From Manis javanica (Eukaryota > Chordata > Mammalia > Pholidota > Manidae), in contig NC_133169.1 of NCBI RefSeq assembly GCF_040802235.1, forward strand, positions 47,437,034 through 47,501,033: DNA of 64,000 bases, in the 5' to 3' direction. Each line of letters opens with the position of its first letter. Position 1 is the stretch's first letter. Below, piece after piece: positions 43,001 through 55,100 of this stretch. The notes below the pieces were generated by a model. The model made no database searches and had not been told where the DNA came from. It saw only the letters and a program-made list of their open reading frames with translations. The position numbers and the translations under genes were made by a program.

Positions 43001-45940
43001 GTTGAATTTCTAATGAAATTGTTCACAAGAAAGATACTTTTCTCTCTCCAAAGCTAACAATAATAATTTAATTACATTTAAAAATCCTTTATTAAGCTCA
43101 TGCAAATTGCCCCTTGTTAGTGTACTGTTTTCTGCTGGGAAATGGACTGATACGAAAGATGACATTTCTAAGTCCTAGAGATGATAAAAGTGTAGTCTAG
43201 TTTATCTTTGACACATTATTGATGCCTGTGGTCTTATGAAAACAAGGGGCTTTATGACAGCTTTCATAAATTCTGCCCTCAAAGTCCTGGATTAAGAATA
43301 AAATTCAAAGTTCCTAGTGTATGATAAAATCAAGAGTGTTCCTATTCATTCTCTTTCATTAAAATGCTAAAAACAGAAAGAAAGCACAAAAACTATAAGC
43401 ATTAGTCTTCAGAGTCAAGAAGGCTCATATGCTGCTTTTCACTGCGTGCCTTACTCGATGCCGCCAGTTTAAGGGATCTGGTTGCAATGACAAAGGCTCG
43501 TGGAAGAGCCTAAGGCAGAACTAAGCCCTCCCCACCTCTGCACACAGCAGCTGGATCCGAGACTGGTAACACAGATGACAGCTGTGTGCTTTTGCGGAAC
43601 TGAATTCTATCCACACATTACACAGAAACACGGGATGGAGAGAAGAAAAACTTTGAAAATAGACATGAAGAATAAAAAGAGCACAGCAGTGAGTTAAAAA
43701 GCAGCATAGTGCCCTTGATCATCCTAAAATGCTGAGGTTCAACACATCTTGTTGGATCCGAGTTCTAGTGAGTCAAAATAAACATCAATCCTCAGGTTCC
43801 TGGTGAAGAGTGAGAGCTTGGGAAGTTGTGCAATAGACACAGTGCAAGTGAAACCACAATGGTTATGAAGAGGTTTTCTGTGTTCAAGGAGAAATAACAG
43901 GGAATACATTGACTGCCTTATTTGCCAACATCATTGCCAAAAGCCACGACATAAGCCTATGTGTGCAGCAATGTGGCTCCTCTCTGGCAGCTCTTCTTTT
44001 AACATGGTTTTAGCTAACAATTTAGCAACACTTTGTTATCAGAAAAGCTCAGCCAAATTTCTAAACTAGTAACAATCTCATTGTAGAAATTATCAAGGCA
44101 GAACCTTTCCAATTTTATCAACTCAGATTATTTCCATTAGGACAAACATATTACATACAGCGACTATGATAGCCAACAATTATGTAAACAGATTACTTGC
44201 AAAAAGAACTTTAAAAAAAATGGTACATATTTTGCTTTCGTTGAGATATCAAGGTAATCAAACCCAGTTTCCTTTAGCCCCATTGGAACTTCATCATTCT
44301 TTATGAAGTTGTTTATATCCTGCTGATTTTTAGGTGCCTGCTCTAAGAAGGACTATTGGGTCAATATTCTGACCATCTTGGGTGTGTAACTATGCAATGG
44401 TTAATCTAAGTAAACATCATGAAAAAGGTGACATATTAGTGTAAAGAAAAGACTGCTAAAATGTTGGAGGAAGCTGAGTATTCTCCTTTCCTTTCTATAA
44501 ATACAGAATTTAGAGAAAAATGGGCTATCAGATTTCTGTTCAGCAACTTAGGGTTAAAGACCAAGAGCCTAGAGATGTTTAATCCATACCAGATGTGAGG
44601 AATAACAGCAGGAAAAAAGGAAAAAGGAGTTTTCAATCACACATCACTATAATTTTTTAAAATGGAAACATTTTTCTTTTATGCTGGCTGTTTTAAAAAG
44701 TCATACATACTTAAAACTGTATAAGGAACTTGTTTTATCCCACTAGCAATCATCATTCTTTAATAATGTATGTGTAATCCAAAGATAGACAATTTTCATA
44801 GATCATGCACATACAATCCCTAAGAAAATGTTTCAAATGACTACAGATGACTGTTTTGTTTGCTTCAGCCACAGATATTTAAATTTTTGACAAGCCTTTT
44901 TCAGATTTCTAGACATTTTATAATTCAAGTATTCTAGACCATGAGGTCACTTTTTTATTTTACATTGTAAGGGAAACTCCTTTTACAAAATGTTAGTATC
45001 CAATTTTGTTTCCAGATATATTTTTATGTTAGGTATTTTTATTCTGTTTTAATGTCCTCACCAAACTCTAGCAGATCTTATATACTCTGGATAAACTTTT
45101 CTATTTTTTTCTTTGCATTTATTTACTCAAAGTGATGGAGAAAAAATGGAAATTTGAAATTATCTTCCAGAAAGTCATAAAATTAATTTTTTAAATTCAT
45201 CTCTATTGATATATGCTTATCTCCTCATATTTTCATGCTCTCTGCCTTTCATGCACAAACACTATACCGTTTGGGGTCTTAGATACATGAACAAAGGTCT
45301 ATAGCTTATGACATTTCTATTTGGTTCTCACCCTATGAACATCCTTAGTATTCTTCACCTGGGCACAAGTCTCTTTTGGGTCTTTAACTATAAAACATGA
45401 AATGAACCAAAATTCTTGAGCATACCACTTAAAAAAGAGAAAGGACAGGATATTCATTCCTAATTTAAAAAAAAAACTAATACATGTGCCAACATGGATG
45501 TAAACAATTATTTGTAAATTTTTAACATTAAAAAATAAATTTCTAACACTAGAGAGTTAAATGTCATATTTTCTATAAGATATGCAGGATAGAAGTTGAA
45601 AACACATTATAGAAGAGTAGTTGCTAAAATGGGATAATATTTTTCTACATCGATAATGAACAAAAAACTAGGGAAATATGCTAAACAGACTAAATTAGTT
45701 CAGAGAATGTTCCTGTTAAAGTGTATATGAATAATTTTACTTTTGTGATGACTTTTATTTTGTATTTTCATTTGCTAATTTTCATTTTGTAAATAAAGCA
45801 ATTTAAAAATGAGACCACAGGGATTATTGTAGTGGAGTCCACTGTGTTTATTCTCTAATATCTCCATGTATTTATTATTTCAAATCACAACATAAGCTAT
45901 GAGTATCATAACTCAAAGTGTTAAGAAAGACTCTTTGAAC
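43001..45940. other. Intergenic sequence, nothing recognised
   Basis: AT-rich. The 65-codon ORFs near 43.5 and 44.5 kb show no conserved features. Confidence 0.45.
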
Positions 45941-45947
45941 AAAACCT

Positions 45948-46480
45948 TCAGAGGGGCAAGGCTTTTATATTACCTGGTGGAGTAGAAAGGACATACTGGA
46001 ATATCACTAATATTCTGTGGGGACAGAATATGAGGCCTTCCAGATCCTGCTTCAAAGAAGCATTTGCTGTCCCAGCTACAGGGAGCCAGCAGATAACATA
46101 CAGCCCCTCGGAGCCTGCTTCCACTGTGAAGAGCGGCCTCATCAAAGGGATGCCCTATCCGAGGGGCTTACATCCAATAACCAATCCAACTGCCCAACTC
46201 GGGATGACTATAGAGCTGCGAGTCCCCCAGCACGTGGTGCCTGATCTTCAACTGCCCATCTTGCTTCAGCCTCTCAGCCACTTGCGCCCGCGCCACCGCC
46301 GCCGCCGCCGCCGCCGCTGCCACCGCCTACTCACAACGCAGCGGTCCCGCGGGGGTGGGGCGCAGAAGCCGGGGCCGCCTCCTACCCACAATGCAGCGGG
46401 CCTGCGGGTAGCGGAGGGCAGGGGAGCAGCCGGGGGGCGCGGAGCCAGGGACGGGCAATCATGGTTAAATTTTTCCTAGG
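45948..46480 (-). pseudogene. GC-rich, possibly retroposed 5' end of an unknown gene
   Basis: An isolated GC-rich island in AT-rich DNA. On the minus strand it reads like a gene 5' end: CpG-rich leader, two CATTGTGGGTA-like boxes (a copy near 46390 and a variant near 46335), a GGC/CGG triplet run (46288-46317), then an ATG at 46145 opening 65 codons that begin Met-Arg-Pro-Leu-Phe-Thr-Val-Glu-Ala. The frame ends at 45948, with AATAAA-like signals another 70-120 bases downstream. It ends abruptly against AT-rich sequence near 46480. I see no poly(A) run or clear target duplication, so retroposition is inferred. The parent gene is not recognised. A native promoter or first exon remains possible. 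Confidence 0.35.
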
Positions 46481-47315
46481 TTTGATAAAGTCTATAAATG
46501 GGCAAACGTAAGAAATGGACCCCAATTACAAGAAACATACAGGCAGCTCAATCAAGGTACCAGCTGAATTGATTGATTATAGTGACAGAAAAATCAGAGG
46601 AAAAAACTGACACAGAGGAATGAGGACACTTTTCTCATAGGCAACAATATAGACACACATTCACATGTAGTATCATTAGTTTTAATTCTAATCTGAGAAA
46701 TTAAAGTGCACACATTATCTTCACTATGTTTCTAGTCTTCCTGGATGTTTTAACGTATTTATAGTATTTTTCAGATTAACTATTAGATACTTTATTCCTG
46801 GTTGAAAGAAAATTTTGTTCTGGTTTTGTACTACGGTTTCATTTTATGATCAGAAAAGGGTTTGCAAAACTACTACTTAAAACATAAGATTACACAAGCA
46901 GTGCAGAAGCATAAGGAAAATGGGATTTTAAAGCAGCTTATCCTATGGTTTCCAATTTTTTGGACTTCCTGTACATAACTCATATATGAAAACCCACCTT
47001 CTAAATGCTGAGATTATTAATTTACAAATGTCAACACTGACCTCTCAGAGTAACTGCAGGAAGCTCCTAAAGAATTTAAAGCTATTGGGATTATCTATGT
47101 AATTGTCTATCTACTTATCTACCTACCTTACCTATATTTTGAATAAATGCAACAACTCCCATATGTTACTTGCCTGCTTTGAAACACACAAAAGAAACAA
47201 GTGAACATGGCGTGTCATTATGGAATTACTTTTATAGCTTTAATTGTGCAAAATATATTAAACTTAGGATATCACATATGATTTTATTATCACGTGATAT
47301 TGATGTTTTAATAAA
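46481..47315. other. Intergenic sequence, nothing recognised
   Basis: AT-rich, with a short CTAC/CTAT-like simple stretch near 47107-47135. No gene. Confidence 0.45.
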
Positions 47316-47319
47316 GACT

Positions 47320-47790
47320 GTAGTTTTTTAGAGCAGTTTAAGGTTAACAAGAAAGTAGAGACACCCAAGATCTCCCCTATCCCCATACATGCATAGTCTC
47401 CCCATTATCAAAATCCCATACATTTGCTACAACTGATGAACCTACATTAACACATAATTTAGCTTACCTCTTCCTGCTGCATGAACCCATACATTCTATG
47501 GGTATTATATATCTGACATTAAAATACCACACAGAGTATTTCCACTGCCCTAAAAATCCTGTGTGCTCTGGCTATTCATCTTTTTCCTCTCCCTTCCTGT
47601 GGGAAACCACTATTCTTTCTATTGTCTCTATAGTTTTCCCTTTCCAGAATGTCAGATAGTTGGAATCGTACAGTATGTAGCCTTTTCAGATTGGCTACTT
47701 TCACTTAGTAATATGCATTTAAGGTTTCTCCATGTCTTTTCATGGTTTGAAAACAGATTTCTTCATAGTGTTGAGTTCTAAACATTAAAC
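47320..47790 (-). repeat. L1ME-type 3' region, antisense
   Basis: The plus strand shows the reverse complement of a well-known old L1 3' region: 'agagcagtttaaggttaac', 'catacatgcatagtctcccc', 'aactgatgaacctacattaa', 'ccctaaaaatcctgtgtgct', 'gtatgtagccttttcagatt', 'ctccatgtcttttcatgg'. Confidence 0.8.
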
Positions 47791-48320
47791 AAAAGCTACA
47801 AACTATTCTAAGCTATTCTATCTGTAATGGCAAATGTATTTAAAAAAATTTTATGCCACAAATTAGGAAAAGTTATATAATATAAAAAACACTAAATTTC
47901 AGAAGGTACAACACTATAATATAGAAAAGTTTTAAAATGGGACTTAACGTTCAACATGTATAAAACCAAAGAGCTCTACTTAGTCCACTAAACAGATAAT
48001 TTTCCATACTTAAATCATTCTGTGGTAGCCTCTGCAGAGAAGATTTGTTTCTTAAAATCTTATTTTACACCATACTGAATACTAGATATGCTGGAACTGA
48101 GGAAGAAAATGAAGCCAAGCGTGGAAGGATTTTGAATCTCAAAAGGATGTAGACACGGACTTATATAGGCAAATGGAAAAGATCAAATTAATGCAGCCCA
48201 TAAAGATTATCATATAGAAAATAAGAATGGTAAATGTCAAAAAATGGAATTGGTAGCATGTAAGAAATGATGTTCTTTGCCCATTTAATAAAATTTGCTT
48301 GAAAACTTTCATATGTATCA
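47791..48320. other. Intergenic sequence, nothing recognised
   Basis: AT-rich DNA preceding the large inverted repeat. No gene visible. Confidence 0.45.
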
Positions 48321-48329
48321 CTTTGCAGA

Positions 48330-48373
48330 ATTAATCTTATCTCTGCACCAATTAGTGCAGAGATAAGATTAAT
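48330..48373. repeat. Perfect 19-bp inverted repeat with 6-base loop
   Basis: The left arm (48330-48348) starts ATTAATCTTATCTC. The loop is CAATTA (48349-48354). The right arm (48355-48373) is the exact reverse complement. The stem stops abruptly at both ends. Confidence 0.97.
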
Positions 48374-48649
48374 ATAAAGGGCGTTTAATGACTAAGAGAC
48401 CTGCAAAACCCATTATTTCCAATTCAGCTTCAAACAAGCTGTACAAAAACTGAAAATAAATGAAAAAACATTTGAGTATTCATTTTGGGCCAAGTCCCTG
48501 ACTAACCCTTGCATAGCAAATGTGCAGGATGGCTCTAAAGGGTAACCAAGGCTTTGAAAACTTAACTGATATTGGAACCACCCACCCATAAAATGATACA
48601 GAATTTGCACTCTCAGCATAAGTGCTCATAATCTTATAATGTTGAAAAT

Positions 48650-50670
48650 GAATCAGAAACAGTAGCACTGTGACCGCAAAGGAAAGATACACTGAATCTG
48701 AAGGCAAGGAAGTAGAAATCCAATCTGAAAAGAATAAAAAGGAATGAATAAAGTCTCCAAGGCCTGTGGGGCACCCAAAGTTCTAAAACTCATGCAGAAA
48801 ATATCTGAAGAAATAATGGCCAAAGTTTTCCAAATCTGGGACAGATGCATGTACAGATTCATGAAGCTCAGTGAGTTTTATATTTTATAACACATGAACA
48901 GGATCTGTATAATAAGAAATGCAAGTACTGATTAAAGAAAGCAAAGACCAAAATAAATGGAGAGAAGTCACTTTCATGGCTTGGACTGCCCAACAGACTG
49001 AGGACGTCAGTTCTTGACAAAAGGATTTGTGTGTTCTATGTGAACCCTTTTAAAAGCCCAAGATTTTTTTCCACATAAATTAACAAGTTTCCCTTAAACT
49101 TTATGTGGCAACACAAAGGAATTAGAATGGCTAAAACACTACTGGAAGAGCAGCAGGAAGTTGTAAGCATCACAGCATCTGCTTCTTAAGACATAGTTAC
49201 CAGTATCTACAGCAAGCAGGACAGCATGGGATAGACACAAAGATCAGTGACACAGAGTGGCAGCACCAGAAAAAGACCCCTACAAATGTGACAAGATGAT
49301 TTTTTGACCAAGGATACAAAAGTGACTCAGTGGAGGAGGAAGAGCCTTTTTTATAAAATGGTGCTGGGACAAGTGGACATGAGTAACCAAAAATTATCCA
49401 TCTAAACCTCACACCTCATACAAAAATGAAGTGGATCAGATAAGGAACTACATGTAAAATCTAAAACTATAAACTTGAAGAGAAGAGAGGAGAAAATCTT
49501 TGGGACTTAAGAGTTAGGTGACAAGTTCTTAGACATGACACCAAAGGCAGTCTCCATAAAGGAAAAACAGCTGGTATGTCTGGTTCATAAGAATTAAAAA
49601 CGTTTGTTCTGTGTATGACCAGGTCAAGAGAATGAGAACAACAGGCCACCAACTGGGAGAAAATATCTTCAAATTACATATACAACAAATAATTCATATC
49701 CAGAACATATAAAGAGCTCTATCAATAATAAGCAACCCAACTAATAGGCCAAAAGCTTACACAGACAACTCACAAAGGAAATATGCAGATGACAAGTACA
49801 GAAAAAGATGCTTAGCAACACTAGTCATGTTAAAACCACACAAAACAGTACTGTATTGTTAAAATGGCTTAAAAACACACTATCAAATACTGATGAGGAT
49901 GCAGACAAACAGAATTACTCATACATCAGTGGGAATACAAAAATGGTAAGGACATTATGGAAACTGGTGAAGTTTTTAAAGAAGATACATTCTTACCATA
50001 TGACCAAACACTAACACTCTTTAGCATTTGTATGAAAAAGATGAGAACAATTTATGACAAAAACCTCGACACTGTCACAGCTTAACCTATAATCAAAAAT
50101 CATGTGAAACAGCATAATGCCCTTGAATATATGATACACTGAACTGTTCTACATCATGAAATGGAATACTCAAAATAAAAGTAATAGACTATCAATATAT
50201 GCAACAACCTGGCTGGGTCTTAAGGGAATTATGTTTGAAACAAAAAACGTAAAAATCTCACAAGTTTATATACCAAATGACTCCATTTATATAAAATTCT
50301 TGATGTGAGAAGAAAAATAGAGATAGGGAGTAGGCAAGTGGTCACCGAGAGTTAGGGAAAGGAATGACCTATGTAACAAGAGTCACATGAGGGATTTGCT
50401 TTGAGGACATCTCTTTATCTTGATTGCAATGATGGGCATATGACTCTATACATGGTAAAATGTCATAGAAATATACATGAAAACATAAGCAGAATGACAC
50501 CTGCCATAGTAGTGAAATCTGAGGAAGGTCTCTAGTCTGGCCTATGGTGTTGTTCCAAACAACTTCCTTGTTCAGATAATGCGCTGTGATCACGTTGGGG
50601 GAGCTGCCTCATGGGGTTTCTGCAACTTCTTGTGAGTTTATGTCAACATTTAAAAGGTTTTTTTTTTAAG
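48650..50670 (+). repeat. Old L1 fragments, sense, ending in A/T-rich tail
   Basis: 48.65-48.90 kb resembles ORF1-like L1/HAL1 sequence. From about 49.07 kb ORF2 phrases appear in order: 'ggaattagaatggctaaaac', 'gcaccagaaaaagacccct', 'ttataaaatggtgctgggac', 'gacaccaaaggcagtctcc', 'aaatatgcagatgacaagta', and 'ccatttatataaaattcttg' at the 3' end. There are no long ORFs. Orientation is plus throughout. Confidence 0.75.
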
Positions 50671-50789
50671 TTCAGCAAATCTTAGATAATATAAACTAAA
50701 AAAATTGAAGACCCCAAGCAGACACATCATAATCAAACTGCTGATTCTCAGAGGTAAGGAAAACAAATTTCAAAAAGGAATGAGAAATT

Positions 50790-50990
50790 ATTTCCAGCCT
50801 CCATTTATGCCAGTCACTGTACTAGGTGCTTTTACCTGTGTCTGTGACCTTCACAATTCCCATTATTTTAGGTAACATTCTCTCCTCTTTGAAGACGAGA
50901 GCACTGACCCAAAAGTGTGCAAAACTGCTAAGAGTTGGTAAAGAATTTAAGCCCAGGTCTACTCTACTGAAGTCCAATTTTTTTGTATAC
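50790..50990 (-). repeat. MIR SINE, antisense
   Basis: Follows the reverse-complement MIR pattern: 'ccagtcactgtactaggtgc', 'ttcacaattcccattatttt', 'agacgagagcactgacccaa', 'ttaagcccaggtctactcta'. Strongly diverged. Confidence 0.65.
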
Positions 50991-51231
50991 ATATGTAAAC
51001 CTTCTCAACACAGCTTCCTAACTAATCAAGAACATAGTATACATACCAAGTGTAAGTATATACCCCTTATTGTTTCAGTAAAAACTCAGAGGACTATAGT
51101 GTGCTACTCCTTTCTACCCTATACCATGTCAATGATTAAAAAGAAATTATCATGTTAAAGCTAATTTGCATCCGTTAAGATACATTAGATTACAAACAAC
51201 AGTAAATGACTGGTTAATTGAGGGAAAATGA

Positions 51232-51237
51232 TTTATT
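51232..51237 (-). terminator. Candidate polyadenylation signal for FAM170A
   Basis: AATAAA on the minus strand, about 150 bases after the FAM170A stop codon. It is the first such signal downstream. Confidence 0.55.
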
Positions 51238-51385
51238 GAAGGGTTAGTGAGAATGCCTAATCAATTAAAGTAACAGCTAAAACAGCCAAGTCCTTCAAAA
51301 AAGAGGAGCTGAAAGGGCCAGTAGTGGTGGCTCAGTAGAGGCTGGCCTGCTTCACTTTCACTCTTCTGGGGCCTGCAACGTCTGT

Positions 51386-52173
51386 TTACTTGCAGGAGGA
51401 TGTCTTACTGCGAGAACGCTTTTGGTCTGGCAGGTAAACGTTCTCATCCTGATGTTCTCCTCCCAGTTCTCGGGCTCTCTTCTTGTGCTTGCTGATCATC
51501 TGAGCAAAGGCCCGGTTGAAAACGTGGCAGCTGAAGCGCTCATGGGCCGCATTTTCCACGTGTGCCTGCAGGACCTCCAAGCTGTGGAAAACCTGGTAGC
51601 AGCCCAGGCACCTGAAGCCACTGTCCAGGGTCCCCAGCCCCTGGGGTGTCTTGGCCCTGGAGCCCTCCTCTTGGGCTGGAGGCTCCCCTGCACCACCAGC
51701 CGGCTCCCTCCCCTGCAGGGCGTTGTTATCCGAGCTGCACTCCATGTCAGTGAGGCGTTTCAGTGGAGACACATAAGAGGGTCTTCTCAGAAAAGTATTC
51801 TGGCTTTTTGGTGTTAAAAAGGCCCCAGATGTTTTTTGGGCCACTTGAGAAAAAACACACTGCACCAGTTTGGTCTTTTTTGAGGTGGGCTCTAACACTT
51901 CCACCCCACCCCACCAGACAGTCACATCTCTTTTCAGAAAGACACGCCTGTAATAAATTTCCCTGATGGGTGCTGTGTCCGTGTGTTGTGGGAACAGAGA
52001 GGACCCACCCTGCTGACTCACAGGGACTGGAGAGGAGGTAGAGGAGGAGGAGGTGGAGGAGGAGGTGGAGGAGGAGGTGGAGGAGGAGGAAGCTTCCCGC
52101 TCCTCCCAGACCTGGGGCGGAGTCATCTCAAGGGCCTCAACACTAGGAACATCTTCAGGTAACTTGGTGATTT
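51386..52173 (-). CDS. FAM170A: FAM170A last coding exon, 788 bases
   Basis: TTCCCAG acceptor; ends in TAA at 51386-51388. It encodes the Ser/Thr tract, a Ile-Tyr-Tyr segment shared with human FAM170A, a Thr-Pro motif just before the finger (Arg-Ala-Lys-Thr-Pro), the C2H2 finger and a Lys/Arg-rich tail. This exon alone identifies the family. Confidence 0.9.
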
Positions 52174-55100
52174 CTGGGAAAAGAAGTTTCAAACAAGAAA
52201 ACTAGAGTAAGTGTGTGAAGTCTGTAGGAGTTGCGATGGTCATGACAATATTCCTATGTGCTCACATGGCCCCCAAGTACACATGTGTGTGAAGTCAAAG
52301 AATGCCGTGTGTGGTATACTTTATCTGAAGTAATGTTTGTGGTGTGATTCTGTGGGAATGAGGGTGTGGAGATCTATGTATGTTCTGGGACAGCTGGTGA
52401 GTGTTTCTCACATAGGTAAGGGGGTGGTGAATGACGGTGTACATGTGTGTGTGGTGAGACAATACACGTGAACGGGGTGGTACATGTTCTTACTGTGAAA
52501 GTTAAGACAGAGTGTGTTGGAGGAAGTGTGCCTGGGCTCCCCAGAAGCGCAGCTCCCTGAGGGGCTGAAGGCTTTGAGCTGCAGGTCTTATGGGTGAGGT
52601 GGTATGTGGAAAAGAAAGACTGCACATGAAAGTGCATTCCCATCAGGGCATTAGGAGTTTTTGAGTGTGTACACTGGCTCTGAGGGAGCTAAAACAAGCT
52701 ACCTGTGTGAAAGGGTGTACATTATTATGAGTCAGTCTGTAGACAGCAGAGTCTGAGAATGACTGCGTGAGGAGGGAAGGCGCAGTGTGTATCTGTGTAA
52801 CACTTGCAGAGAATGGGAAAGACGCATCTGGAATGAAGGCTTGTGCATATTAGAAAGTGAAAAGGAATAATGCGTCTGTACCTAGTATGGAGGAATATAG
52901 GGTATGTGTGTGTGTGTGTGTATGTGTGTGTGTGTGAGTTTGTGCTGATTTTAGGGAAGAGGTGGTAACTGAATTCCCACATTGTTATCAGCACAGCCCA
53001 CTGCCTCACTCACAGCTGTCCCAGCGTGCACATGGGGAACTGTCCTATCCTTGAAAGCACACCCCCAATTTGTCCCTCCACAGAGGCCTCAGTCTTACTT
53101 CCTCTGCCCTGAAGCCCTTTTCTCTTTTTGAAGGGAACGTAGGGACTGGGCTGAGCAGCTCAGCTACTCATCCTGTCCAACCTTTGTGAGCTTCCTTATC
53201 ATCCTCATCAGCAACACGAAGCTTTCCTCTACATTTCCAGTAAATAGATTATGCCTTTAAATTCACAAACTTAAGTAAATAAGTAGGTAAATCATTATTC
53301 CTGACAAAATAACAAACACACTCAGCCCCTCCCCTGTTTAAGAACTTCAGTTACACCTGCAGCCCAATGTTTACTTCTCAAAATACATCCATTTTCTTCT
53401 TTAGGTGGTTAGGGAGTGTCTGGTGGGTAACGTTGCTGTGGGGAAGGGAAAACTTAGTGTGTGTTGTTTTTTGAGAGAGCTTGTGTGCATACCAAGTTTG
53501 GCAAGTATAGTTTGATGTGTATGTGCCTGTCATGTTTCCTCAACAAGTTTAGGTTGTGAGTCTAGAGATGAGACGACCCGGATATGTGAAGGTGGTGTGG
53601 TGTGCTGGGTGACATGAAGCATAATTTTGTATTTATGGAGGCAGTGTATCTTGTATGTATTTATGAATAGCCTGTGCTTCATGTGCTGTGCAAGTTTCAG
53701 TAGTTACATAATATCTATTTGATTTATAGGAAAGACTGAGAATTTGAGTTACTTTCTGAGATGTGTTGAGACCACAAAAGTGTAACAGAGAGGCCACATG
53801 AAGGCTAGATAGAAGGGAGATCACCAGATGGATGGTGGAATTTGAGGATTATGTGAAGGGACTAAGAGCCTGGGAACAGAGAGGAGTTTTAGTGGCTGTT
53901 ACACATTTGTGATGGTTTCATGCCCTATTAGTGTGAAATACACAGTGCTACAAGAGTGGGATTATCTGCGGGGTCAAAGACCATGGTACTGAAGGAATGA
54001 GGTCAGAGCAAATTAGAGGAATGTATGTGCAGAAAAGTGAGGGTGTGATGGTATAACATGTGGATATCAGCTTAGGTGTGTGCATATGAGTGTGAGCAGC
54101 TGTGGGTGTGATGGAGTATCGTGCCTGTGTGCTTATGAGGACAGGAGGTGGGTGGAGGCAAGAACTGAGGGGCCACATTCAAATCTGCAGCCACTCTTCA
54201 TGCATGAGAGGACGCACATGAAGGAGCTTTGCTCTCTTCTGTAAGACAGGAGGAAACTAGGGGTTCCTGCATGGGCGCTTCATTCTGGACCTTCCTGGCT
54301 CCCTCCAGCTGATTGTGAGAGATTTGTGACACTGTGACCAGTGGAGCACATCTGCTCAGGTTCAGTCTGAGTTAGTCTGCCCGTTTCTCTGTCACTCTGT
54401 CAGCTTTGCTCCTTTTTCCAATACGGCCCTGTCTGATACCCTTGCACTTTTGGGCACTTGTCCTTGTTGAGATTTCCCTTGAATCTCAAGCTTGTGCCTT
54501 ATGTACATGCATTGACTCTCACCGAGAGCAGAAAGAAACATTGTCATCTTTCTGTGTTCTCTCATGTCTGGACAGGGGTTTGTATCAGCTTCTATCTCCA
54601 GTCGACCAGGGAATCTCAGGCTGATCTCTGGGCAATTGTCACACGTCCCTTTCCCACCTCCAGGTTAAACATCTTTACTTACCGCTATTCTCGTAGTCAG
54701 AGAGAGAGGAGGAGTAATCTGAGGTAGAGGTATTTTCTAATTCCTTCTGGGGAAGATTACCAGGCTCTCCAATATGCTTTTGTTTCTTGAAGATCTCTGT
54801 TAAATTGAACGAAAAGTAAAGGAATATAGTCACTCTTGTTTTTTTTTTGCTTTTCCAAGTTTTTTTTCCTTAGGTTTACCTGACTACATTTGTCATTGGG
54901 TTAAACACATTATGTTTTCATTGTCACAGTCTGAATAAGGTCCGCCGCCCATATTCTATTCCCCAGAACCTACGAATGTTAACCTTATGAGGCCATTGGG
55001 ACTCTGCAGATGTGATTAAATTAAGGAAGTATTTGAAATGAATTCCTTTCGATGGCATGGAAACAGCCCTAGGCTACCAAGTTGCAGAGGAGGAGATTGC

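Noticed and set aside
46288-46317. GCC/GGC triplet run as a poly-Arg or poly-Gly/Ala coding tract
   Set aside because: It lies upstream of the only plausible ATG on the minus strand and looks like a 5' UTR repeat.
51422-51817. 131-codon plus-strand ORF within the FAM170A last exon
   Set aside because: It is the antisense shadow of the conserved finger-encoding exon. The minus-strand frame has family identity; this one does not.
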